A stretch of 64,000 nt of DNA. Origin: Fistularia commersonii. Its lineage: Eukaryota; Chordata; Actinopteri; Syngnathiformes; Fistulariidae. This document shows positions 25,291 through 35,448 of the stretch, piece after piece; the first letter of the stretch is position 1, and the number at the start of each line of letters is the position of its first letter. The stretch covers positions 14,781,501 to 14,845,500 of the forward strand of contig JBBMNZ010000018.1 in NCBI GenBank assembly GCA_037954325.1, in the 5' to 3' direction. A program made the translations under genes and the position numbers. Below the pieces are notes generated by a model that worked only from the letters and a program-made list of their open reading frames with translations, did no database searches and had not been told where the DNA came from.

Positions 25291-26728
25291 TCCCGCAAAA
25301 ACCTGATTGGCTTTGCTTAATCCAGTGGAAATGAATAAATGAATCAAGAGCAAAATTAATCTGAGAAGTGTGCAGACTACGAATGGACGAACGAATGAAC
25401 GAAAGCATGATATTGGCATTAAACAAATATTTGCAAAATAAAAAGTACAAATACCTGAATTGGCACCGTCCGGTGTGTTTTATCTCCGCTGAGTGTCTTT
25501 CCATTTCCTCTCCTCTCCCGGGAAAGGCTCGAGACGAGGTTTTATCGGGACTTACGTCGAAGTCGGGCCGACCGTCTCCGAGCCTCGCGGCCCCTCGGTC
25601 CGTCGTCTCTGCCGGTGGGTATTAAGACTTCCTGGAAGACGTGCCAAGCATTTGTATTTTCATGGTCAGTAAGTCATTATTATGGGCTGGAATCCTGCAA
25701 CACATTGACACTTACTTTGCAGTAAACCCTCCACATCCAGAGGAACCGTCAGCCAGTTATCGCATTAATGAAGAACGACTCTGTAAACTTGGACAAATAA
25801 GCGTTGGGAACAACAAGACTCACACAACCTAAATACTATAAACTTTCTATTTGGGGTTAGCATTGCAATCATCAGCCTTTAATTTGAGTTCATTTTACAG
25901 GATAACATCTGCATTTCCTCATTCAGCAGCTTTTTAACGGAGTTGTGAAACCGTGCACGGACGAGGAAAGGTTACGTCACGGCAAACGTGAGGGACGAGA
26001 GGCGCAACGAGAGACGAATTATCGAGAGGAACGAAGATAATTATTTATGAGACCGTCGGACGACGGGTGAGAAATAGCCTGGGCTAACGCCGGCACGTTT
26101 ACAGGAATGATTATTAACGTGGATTCTCCCTGCTAATTAAACCCATAAATAAATAAAAGAAAATGCAATTTTGAACTGTTGAAAAAGCGTCATTGCTTAT
26201 TACCTCCGGTTTCACTGACGGGGGATGATAATTATTCATCGGGCGACTCGAGAAGCCACGGAAGGCTGCATTGCACCGAAACCCTGCTGGGTATATTATA
26301 TTATATTTCCAAAAAAGCCTCTTGACTGTTTCGGAAAAACACTTTGCCTTTTAGCGAAAATATTCCATCTGTTAGCACGATTATTCACTCAGTCATCTGC
26401 ACATCCACGTCTCAGCAGCTGCACTTTTTGCCAGTAGATGGCATCACAATCTATTTTTTTTGTCTATAATAAACAGCGCTTCTCTTGTCAAATTACAGTC
26501 ATACATGCTTTAAATAATAATGTACAATATTACAAAGAAATGCTATCCACTTTATTTATCACATGCTATTGTACGGTTTTACTGAATGACTGTTTTTTGT
26601 ACTGAACTCCACAGAAAAATGTGATGCAACTCCTTTTATCCTAATGCAATTATATATTCATACATGTCAGGTTTTTATGCTATAAAATAATTTTATTGCC
26701 TCAGTTCTTTATCCTCTATAGTTTAATG
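25291..26728. other. Gene-free stretch
   Basis: AT-rich DNA without recognisable genes or elements. Confidence 0.45.
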
Positions 26729-27060
26729 CAGGGGTTGGCAACCTTAGGACTGAAAGAGCCATTTGGACCCTTTTCTCCACCGTAAAGAAAACACCGAGAG
26801 CCACAAAACCCTTTTGAAATTTAAAACATTGATGAAAATTAACACGGCGTATAATATGATTTTTTTTTTTTTTTTTTGCTATGCTATGCTTTATGCTGTG
26901 TTTAAACAAAATGTATGTTGCATTTTCTTTTAAATCAATGAACAAATGCAGAGAAACTGAAATGACATTTCTGTGTGCAACAAAACATTTTGAATTCTGA
27001 AAAAAATAAGTTGGATTGAGGGTTACTTTTTAGCAAAATATTCAACGTCTATTTGAGCCC
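26729..27060 (+). mobile_element. hAT-like element, left end only
   Basis: Begins CAGGGGTTGGCAACC, followed by AAAGAGCCATTTGG, the typical left end of another vertebrate hAT group. I found no matching right terminus, so the element is truncated or decayed. A T run lies at 26858-26877. Confidence 0.55.
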
Positions 27061-27324
27061 TTCTTGTATTTATAAGAAAAAAAAAAAAAAAAAAATCGAA
27101 CCTAAATCGAACCTAAATGCTCAAAAAAAGCGTCCTCTTTCTGCATGCCGTCATCCTCGTTCTTGCGCGTGCGGTCGCTAATTAAAACCAAAAAAAATAT
27201 CTGAACACGTTTTATCGAGATGTTACAAGATCGCCATAATCTTCCCATTCAAATGGCATCTTAAAAATGAACAAACTAAAATATAATATATTTTAATTAG
27301 ATACTTAAATTATTTTCTCATTAT

Positions 27325-28330
27325 TATAAATATGATGATAGATATGTTTGCAGATGACACTGTGATTTGTGGTGAGAGCAGAAAACAGGTGGAGGAACAT
27401 CTAGAGAGGTGGAGGTATGCTCTGGAAAGGAGAGGAATGAAAGTTAGTCGCAGCAAGACAGAATATATGTGTGTGAATGAGAGGAACTCGGGTGGAGCGG
27501 TGAGGCTACAGGGAGTGGAGATCAAGAAGCTGGAGGATTTCAGGTACTCGGGGTCAACAGACCAGAGCAACGGAGAGGGTGGAAAAGAGGTGAAGAAATG
27601 GGTTCGAGAAAAGTGTCAGGGGTACTATTTGATAGAAGACTAACGGCCAGAAGGGAAGGAAAGGTGGAGTAGACAGTGGGGAGACCAGATGAAGATGCTG
27701 AGGTTCTCTTTGGGAGTGACCAGGATGGAGAGGATCAGGAATGAGTCCATCAGATGGACGTTAGATGTTTTGGAGAGAAGGTCAGAGAAGTCAGACTGAG
27801 ATGGTTGGGGAGAGTGAATATATTGGTAGATGGATGCTGGAATTGGAGGTCTAGAGGAAGACCAAAGAGAAGATAGATGGACGCAGTGAGAGAGTATATG
27901 ATGGTAGTTGGTGTGAGAGAGGAGGATCCAGAGAAAAGGGTTAGATGGAGAAGGTTGACTCGCTGTGGAGACCCCTGAAGGGAAAAGCCCAAAGGAAAAG
28001 AAGACTTTGTAACAGGGGTGCAGGACATGTATGTCCACCACAAAGTAATGACTGAGACGGTTTGGATATGAACACTCCTCTGTTCATGTCCAAACTATGG
28101 TGAAGATCCAGGTAGAAGGTTGCTGAAGGTGGAGCTGCCAGGCAGGAGGTCTAGAGAAAGACCAAAGAGGAAGATATATGGATGTAGCGAGAAGATATGA
28201 CAATAGCGTTGGATGAAGACGTTTGATTGGCTGTGGCAGCGACCCCTGAAGTGAAAAGCTCAAAGGAAAAGAAGACGAAACATGAATCCCTCTGGTTTCA
28301 TGGTCTGGTTTCAGGGACAAGCCAAAAGTA
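27325..28330 (+). mobile_element. RTE-like LINE fragment
   Basis: Plus strand: MFADDTVICGESRKQVEEHL at about 27341-27400 (FADD catalytic box), LERWRYALERRGMKV, EYMCVNERNSGGAVRLQGVE, then decayed tail pieces to about 27985 (RWTLDVLERRSEKSD, RGRPKRR-type, RWRRLTRCGD). A second, poorer tail copy follows at about 28105-28330. The piece at 28010-28100 is shared, inverted, with 8878-8975. Confidence 0.8.
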
Positions 28331-29729
28331 GAAGAAGAAGATATGAATATGAACGTTGCAATAGAACAGTGGCAGAGCAAGAAGAAACTAGTTGTACTAA
28401 CAGTCGTTCGTTGGAACAAAAGAGCAACTTAGTGGGATGACCTGGATTGGAACGTGAAAAGGTGACGCTCGGCAAAGGAGTGAAACCTGTTGGATCTGAT
28501 GAACTGAGGCTCATGTGGACGTTAGCGGGGGCTGCTTCCGTCGGTGGGTCTTTGCAGAAGACGGCGTTGTACATTTGTCGTACAAGGTCGTGTCCGAGAT
28601 GATTTTTCTGTTTCGACAAAGAACCATCTCCCTTCTGCGGCCAGAACACGGACATCGCTATGTTCAAACGTCCTTCATTGTCCTTGCGGGAAATGACCGG
28701 ATGCTTGTGTGTTTTCGAAGCATCGAACGCCAATCAAAGTCTTCGTTGTGCTTCGGCAGAAGCTCCGAGGCCTTCGTCCTGGTCGCCGACGTCCCGGCGG
28801 GCACGTTTCAGCGCAGGGCTGCAGGTGTCGAGACAGACGACAGACACGATGAGCCCCGGAGGGACCGTCCTAGATCCTAGTTGGCCTCGCCGACGGCATC
28901 TTCTGGTTTAATTCCCCCCGCGGCACGACGGGTGAAACCTCCCCGCGGCCCGGGAACAACAACGGCGACAACAAATTAAATATCGCACGGCTCGGCGCCT
29001 CGCTCATCCAGCGTGTCGAGACGTTTGTTTTGATCGCTTGTCAAAAGTGTGACTTTTAATTCCCCTTTTCGGATTCGACCGGGCCTCAAACACGATCGGA
29101 CACGGACGCTGGAAACGGTGAAACCCCTCGGAAAACACACCTTCATTGAGAGGACGGGTTTTTCTCCATGTTTACAACATTGTGATTCAATGGAAATTAA
29201 ATATGATGCTACAAGATGATTTGATCGGAGATAAAAATGAGGCCGTAACTTGTAGCCTGCAGGATCCTCTGCAAAACAAAACAGCTGTTTGTGTAAGAGT
29301 GTGATAAATATGGTAAATAACTGCGGCAACAACTGTATTTACTGTGCTTTGGATTCAATTTTTCTTTTTTTTTTTCTTTTGAATTGCATTGTTTTAAAGG
29401 CCAGTTTATGCCATGAAATATTTAATATATTTTAGGATTATGTCTCGGGAATATATCTTCTCGGGAATACTGTGCGACTCGGGAGTGATATATCTTATCT
29501 CATATGTCCATATGTCAATATATCAGGAGTAATCGATATCCAATGGGTGATCGGTGTCAATGATTCCTGGGGAAGAAACAAACCGAACCAAAAAATGTTA
29601 TTTTTGCGCTGTAGAGTGATTTTATCCGGAAAGCAAAACAAACAAAAACATTTCAACATGAATTCAAATCATTAGAAATGTCTGATGCCGCTTTTCTGTG
29701 CACTTTCTCTACCTTAAGCACTTGTTAGC
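28331..29729. other. Gene-free stretch
   Basis: Unassigned. Overlapping frames at 28311-28911 have no recognised domain and look like chance frames in GC-richer DNA. Confidence 0.45.
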
Positions 29730-29815
29730 ATTACATTACATTGCATTTGGCAGACGCTTTTATCCAAAGCGACTTACAGTAGAGGACATAGGGACTGCAA
29801 ATACACTTGCAAATA
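29730..29815 (-). mobile_element. L2-like LINE 3' terminus
   Basis: Reverse complement of the terminal sequence at about 10800-10905: GCATTTGGCAGACGCTTTTA followed by TCCAAAGCGACTTACAGTAG, with a CATTA array at its outer end. Only the tail is present. Confidence 0.75.
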
Positions 29816-29982
29816 CACCATGCACAGGAATCTCTATTCAATCTCTTAAATAATTATTAGTTTTTATCCAAATGACGCTGCAGCGAACAGGTTGACTCCG
29901 CAAATTGTGGTAAAAACGATCGATGGCAGGAAAAAAAAATCGTGCCGGGAACAAACAACGCCACGCAACGCCGACGTCTGGA

Positions 29983-29990
29983 TGACGTCA
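29983..29990. promoter_or_regulatory. Perfect CRE palindrome upstream of gene B
   Basis: TGACGTCA, the full cAMP-response element, 39 bases before the gene B TATA box. Another copy lies just before gene F. Olfactory transduction raises cAMP, but a role here is inference. Confidence 0.4.
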
Positions 29991-30028
29991 CCAAACATCC
30001 GGATCGGAGCGCCGTCCCCTGTCGAGAC

Positions 30029-30034
30029 TATAAA
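30029..30034 (+). promoter_or_regulatory. TATA box of gene B
   Basis: TATAAA 57 bases upstream of the ATG, measured between the first bases of box and codon of the last preceding base. Genes C, D and E have the same box at 42-58 bases, which predicts a very short 5' leader. A second TATAAA directly abuts the ATG (30085-30090) and is too close to act. Confidence 0.7.
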
Positions 30035-30090
30035 ACTCAGGTCGGCGTCGGCGCCGCCGGTTCTGCCCCGTCAGGACCCGAGAGTATAAA

Positions 30091-33042
30091 ATGCTCCTGA
30101 CGCTCTTCGCGATGTTGGTCGTGAGGCTCCCGATGGCGTCCGAGGAAGAGGAGGCGCCGGCGTGCCGCATCCTGGGACGCCCGACGTTTCCTCTGCTTTC
30201 CAAGACGGGGGACGTCACCATCGGGGGAGCCTTTTCCATCCACAGCAGAATCGCAAACCCTCCTCGTTCCTTCACGGAGAAGCCCGCTCCTCTTAGATGT
30301 TCCAGGTATTTTAACCCGCGAGCGGCTTCTCCTCGCTTTCCCTCCCGCCGGCGACGTATATTTGTGTATTTTTTTTCCAGGATCAACCTCAGGGAATTTC
30401 GATTTGCCCAGACGATGATCTTCGCCATCGAAGAGATCAACGAGAGCGACGTCCTCCTGCCCGACGTCTCCATCGGGTACCGCGTTTACGACACCTGCGG
30501 CTCCACGTTGACGTCCGCGGCGGCGGCGATGGCCCTCATGAACGGCGAGCGGGAGACGGTCGAGCGATCTTGCTCCGGCCGATCTTCCGTCCACGCCGTA
30601 ATCGGGGAGTCGGAGTCCTCCTCCACGGTTGTGCTTTCACGTACGACCGCGGCGTTCAACCTACCGCTGGTGAGAGCGACGGAATATCCGCGTTTTCAGC
30701 TTCAAAGCGTCGCTGTCGTGCTTTTCCTGTTTTCTCAGATCAGCCATTCCGCCACGTGCGAGTGTCTGAGCAACAGGAAGGACCACCCCGCTTTTTTCCG
30801 AACCATCGCCAGCGACCTGCACCAGAGCCGAGCCCTCGCCCGGTTGGTCAAGCGCTTCGGCTGGACGTGGGTGGGGGCGGTCAACAGCGACAGCGACTAC
30901 GGCAACAACGGCATGGCCATCTTTCTGGCGGCGGCTCGGGAGGAAGGCGTGTGCGTGGAGTACGTCGAGAAGTTCCACAGGGCGGAGCCGGAAAAGCTGC
31001 AGAAGGCGGCGGAGGCCATCCGTCGGGGTTCGGCGCGGGCCGTCGTCGGCTTCTTGGCCCACGTGGAGATGAACGACCTCCTGGAGCAGCTGAGTCTGCG
31101 CAACGTGACGGGTCTTCAGTTCATCGGCGTGGAAGCCTGGATCACCGCCGACAGCCTGGCGACTCCTTCCGGCTTCGGCGTGCTGGGAGGCTCTCTGGGC
31201 TTCGCCGTGCCGAAGACCCGCGTCGCCGGTTTGGATGATTTTCTCAAGAAAGGCTTCTGGGAGACGGCGTTCCAGTGCGACCGTTCCAACGACACCACGC
31301 CTTGCGGGGAAACACGGGATTTAACGGCGCTTCGGGATTACCACGACGACGTGGCGGAGCTGAGATACTCCGGTAACATCTACAAGGCGATTTACGCCGT
31401 GGCCCATTCCCTGCACGCCATCTTGAGATGCTCTGAAACCCGAGGCTGCCGGAGCAGCGCGGAGATCACCCCGCGGCAGGTGGAGCGCCTCCACATCCAC
31501 GGCTTCTTTTTCCTCCGTGTGAACGAATGCGGCTCGGTGACACTGTTTCTCCTCCGCCCTCAGGTCGTAGAGGCGCTCCAGAATGTCAACTTTCGCATAA
31601 AGAACGGAGAGGAGGTGCGCTTCGACAGCACCGGAGCGGCGGCGGCGCGGTACGAGGTGGTGAACTGGCAGCGCGGGCCGGACGGCTCGGTCCGCTTCCG
31701 ACCCGTCGGCGACTACGACGCCTCCCTGCCGCCGGAGCGGAGGTTCGCCCTCGACGCGGACGCCATCAGGTGGCCGGGCGGCCGAACAAAGGCAAATATC
31801 ATCGCTTATTCAAACACGCGCGTCTGTGTTTACAAACGTCGCATCACCGCGTCCGTCTTTTTCATTTTAAAACAGCCCGTGTCCGTGTGCAGCGAGCCCT
31901 GCCCGCCGGGAACCTTCAAGGTCCTGCGGAAAGGCAAGCCGTCCTGCTGCTACGACTGCGCGGCGTGCGCCGACGGAGAAGTCAGTAACGCCACAGGTAC
32001 CGCAGAGACGGCGCAGAGGAATCTCCACGCGGCGCTGGCTTGCAACGCATTCTGCGTCATGTTGAAACTAACCGTGACGCGGCGGCTCTTTCACGCTTTC
32101 GGGTCGTAGCGCCGATCGGCATGACGTTATTTCTCTATTGCAGATTCTAACGAGTGCGCGAAATGCCCCGAGGAGTTCTGGTCCAATCCAAACAGGGACG
32201 CGTGTGTGCGGAAACAAGTGGAGTTCCTGTCTTTTTCAGAGCTTATGGGCGTAACGCTGGTGTTCTTCACCGCGTTGGGGGTTTTTCTCACTCTGCTCGC
32301 GGCCACGTTGCTCTTCGTCAACAAGGACACCCCGTTGGTTAAAGCCAACAACTCGGAGCTGAGCTTCTTCTTGCTCTTCTCGCTGACGCTGTGCTTCCTG
32401 TGCTCCCTGACCTTCATGGGCCGGCCGTCCGAGTGGTCCTGCGTGCTCCGGCACACCGCCTTCGGGATCACCTTCGTGCTCTGCGTCTCCTGCATCCTCG
32501 GGAAAACGGTGGTGGTCCTGATGGCCTTCAAGGCCTCGCTCCCCGGCGGCGACGTGACGAGGTGGTTCGGGCCGGTTCAGCAGAGACTCGGCGTTCTGGG
32601 CTTTTCTCTGGGTCAGGTTTTGATCTGCGTGCTCTGGGTGACCATCAGCCCTCCGTTCCCGTCGAAGAACACCCAACACGACAAGGAGAAGATCGTCCTG
32701 GAATGCGCCGTGGGCTCGCCGGTCTGCTTCTGGGCCGTGCTGGGATACATCGGGCTCTTGGCTTCCTTGTGCTTCGTCCTGGCTTTTCTGGCTCGGAGGT
32801 TGCCGGGGAATTTCAACGAGGCCAAATATATCACCTTCAGCATGCTGATCTTCTGCGCCGTCTGGATCGCCTTCATCCCGGCCTACGTCGGCTCCCCCGG
32901 CAAGTTCACGGACGCCGTGGAGATATTCGCCATCCTGGCGTCGAGCTACGGGATCCTTTTCTGTATTTTCGCCCCGAAATGTTTCATCATCCTGCTCAAA
33001 CCCGAGCTGAACACAAAGAAGTATCTGATGGGAAAAGTTTAA
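30091..33042 (+). CDS. OlfC/V2R-like receptor, gene B
   Basis: Family C olfactory receptor. Six exons: 30091-30305, 30381-30669, 30739-31479, 31564-31791, 31876-31996, 32144-33042; 2493 nt, 830 residues. Signal peptide about 1-17; Venus-flytrap domain about 20-491 (KTGDVTIGGAFSIH, FAQTMIFAIEEIN, FGWTWVGAV, NIYKAIYAVAHSLH); cysteine-rich domain about 492-547; seven helices about 550-810 (KANNSELSFF, GRPSEWSCVLRHTAFGI, NFNEAKYITFSMLIFCAVW); end KKYLMGK. Motif alignment with mGluR1 gives Thr, Asp, Tyr and Glu at the positions of Thr188, Asp208, Tyr236 and Asp318. Exon 4 ends AAAG before GCAAAT, so intron 4 appears to be a GC-AG intron. All five introns are multiples of three and the first four lack stops, so one frame runs to 32109. 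Polyadenylation signals lie at 33076 and 33089. Confidence 0.93.
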
Positions 33043-33075
33043 CCCGATTCAACTAAACTGTTGAGTTCGTCGATG

Positions 33076-33094
33076 AATAAATAGTCGAAATAAA
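33076..33094 (+). terminator. Polyadenylation signals of gene B
   Basis: Two AATAAA hexamers (33076-33081 and 33089-33094) within 55 bases of the stop codon; the 3' untranslated region is predicted to be very short. Confidence 0.6.
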
Positions 33095-33539
33095 AATCCC
33101 TCCGTCGTGGACTTGACCAGAAGTTATTATCTTTATGGTTGTCCCTTCTTTCTCCTCCGAGGGTTTTCTCTTCGAGTTCCCTCCACGCTCTCCCGCCCTG
33201 CAAACATATCTCTGTCGCTAGTAGCGACAAAAAACATCAGGGATTGTGACATCATCGACTCTCACCCCTTCGTCTCGCCCGAGCGGAAAGCGGAGTTGTG
33301 CTAAATCACGGAAGCGTGGACGAGGAGGTCGCGACCGGTTCGATTGGCCGGATCCTCGGGGCGGCTGTGAGATGACTGCCCGACTTGAGAAAACGCTCAA
33401 AGCGGGTTGCGGCGGGTGGGTGGAGGATTACCGAGGCGCAACCGGGGGGTCAAGATGTCTTCCGACCTGCCGGCGGCGTCTTTGAGACAAGGTTTCTCTG
33501 CAGGGGCGCCGAGGTCAAAGACATACCGGAGATCATATA
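33095..33539. other. Gene-free stretch
   Basis: Downstream flank of gene B, GC-richer, without recognisable genes. Confidence 0.45.
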
Positions 33540-34104
33540 AAGTGTATTATTCCTTTCCGCCGATGCTCATGTTATAGAACAGAATGCGCCTTTTGTCGTC
33601 CCACAGCGAGGAAAATAAAGTGTACGGTGCAGTAGAGCTAGTCGGGCATTGAATAGAAGCTGCGCAGGCTAAAAATAAGTAAAATATATGCATATATTGT
33701 CTATGAGCTGCAGGTGTCCGTGACATATTTACACATAAAACCGTTTTTTTTTTCATTTTTGATTTAATATACACCGGTAACATCCACAAATACGGACTGG
33801 AAATGCTTTTTTTCCCGAAAAGTGCCTGTAGCACATCTGATGAAACAGATGAATAATAAATAACATCCATTTTCAATCCCTGCTTTTCCGACTCCAGCTG
33901 GCCGCCATCTCCGTCTTCCTCCCGCGCGCTAAAACCACGAAAGTCGCAATTTCACGGCCGTTTCATGTGACGAAGCTAAATGTTTTGGCGACGTGAAACT
34001 CGTGAGCTCAAAATAATCCATAAATTAGCCGCATCGTTGTTTAAACCGCAGTGTTCGAAACGTGAATAAAGTAGCGGTTTGTAATCTGGAAATTACAGTA
34101 AATA
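33540..34104 (-). mobile_element. Partial third copy of the TIR repeat
   Basis: Matches the distal half of copy 1 (about 3480-4182), including the GCTAAATGTTTTGGCG block, the AGCCGCATCGTTGTTTAAAC block and a decayed end resembling GGAAATTACAGTA. It has no coding capacity. Confidence 0.6.
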
Positions 34105-34361
34105 CAGGACTGTCTCAGAAAATGAGAATATTGTGATAAAGTTCTTTATCTTCTGTAGTGCAATTAAATGTCATACATTCTGGATTCATTACAAATCAAC
34201 TGAAATATTACAAGCCTTTATATGGCTCACATCTTAAGAAAACACAAAATGAATAACTCAAAATATTAGAATATCATGAAAAAGTAATTTTTGTTTTTTT
34301 AATTGCACTACAGAAGATAAAGAACTTTATCTCAATATTCTCATTTTCTGAGTCAGTCCTG
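34105..34361. mobile_element. MITE with about 60-bp inverted termini, TA duplication
   Basis: Begins CAGGACTGTCTCAGAAAATG and ends with nearly the exact reverse complement; the match extends about 60 bases inward through GCACTACAGAAGATAAAG. It is flanked by TA on both sides, as expected for the Tc1/mariner superfamily. No transposase. It sits directly against the TIR repeat copy 3. Confidence 0.8.
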
Positions 34362-35390
34362 TATTATAAGTAAAAACAACAACATGCAAGTTTCTGAAAA
34401 TATAGAAATGAAAACGCGTGCACGGCCTTTTAAACAGATTATGACCCACCGTATAAAATCACGTATACATTTAATGTCGGATCGCTTTTCCCCTAAACGG
34501 AATTACACGCATAAATTATGGATTTGAGGATGAATCCGTTTATATATTATCTTAACTGAGCGCCTCAGTGCGCAAAGGGGGTTCCCTTTGGAAGGACGTT
34601 GGAGGAGATGTTGTGAAACAGGGTTCACCAGGAGAGAGAAACCACATCGGAGAGGAAACCGGGGGGTTCGATGAAGAAGCTTTAAGCTGCGGTGAAATTT
34701 ACAGCCATTTTCTCTCGGACAAAAAAAAAAAAAAAAAAAAACAAGCCGAGTCTATAATGGTGTCATTAGCGGAGCACGGAAAGGGATAATTGAACCGTGC
34801 TGGGAATATTCAGCATTATTTACCGGATTTATCCAATACTCTGAAAGAGGCATAGCTAGAAAATTGAATTTACTTTAATTCAATTTCATTAAAAGAGAGG
34901 GAGAAATGATGGCAGCACATCTCACAAATACAGGTTCACTTATTCCATATTTTAAAGGTGGTCTTGGGCGGAACATTAAAAGTAAATGTTTGTTTTCCTG
35001 ATGGCCGCTGCAGCGCTTTCTGTTCAGCAGCCCCTGCAAAGAAGGTGTGTAAACACACCTCCCCTGCAGCTTCTCACCTGAACGCCGATGAAAGACGAGT
35101 CCGAGATGAGACGACGGGACGCGGACTCTACGACAGAAAAACTCGGTGTTAAAAAAAAGCATTCTTTGCATTCTTCAAGCGCCGGTATTCATTTCCTGGA
35201 ACCTTTTACTTTGCATAGAGGAACTCGACGGCGCCTCCCGTTTGCCGAAATCGCAACGATCGTGACTTCGCCCTCCGTCCGGCGGGACCGCCCGCCCTTC
35301 CGTCCGGCCGACGGCGCTGCCATTGGTTGAGAGAAACACGATTCGTGCTCGCGGCCCCCGCGGCTTTGAGATACCCCGAAGAAAAAACGC
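34362..35390. other. Gene-free stretch upstream of gene C
   Basis: No gene. An A run at 34722-34741. The part from 35215 to 35390 becomes GC-rich toward the gene C promoter. Confidence 0.5.
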
Positions 35391-35396
35391 TATAAA
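35391..35396 (+). promoter_or_regulatory. TATA box of gene C
   Basis: TATAAA within AACGCTATAAA, 58 bases before the ATG. The same AACGCTATAAA word precedes gene E. Confidence 0.7.
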
Positions 35397-35448
35397 ATAA
35401 CGAGAGCGGAGAGGGTTTTGTTTTTGAGAGCGGCGTGGTGGTTCAACC

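Noticed and set aside
30570..31238. Long Arg/Gly-rich frame overlapping gene B
   Set aside because: A shadow frame of the GC-rich receptor exons; the same kind of shadow recurs over C, D, E, F and G.
30091..32109. A single-exon 672-residue protein from gene B
   Set aside because: The frame is continuous, but splice sites and paralogue alignment show four introns inside it; the read-through is reported as a finding instead.
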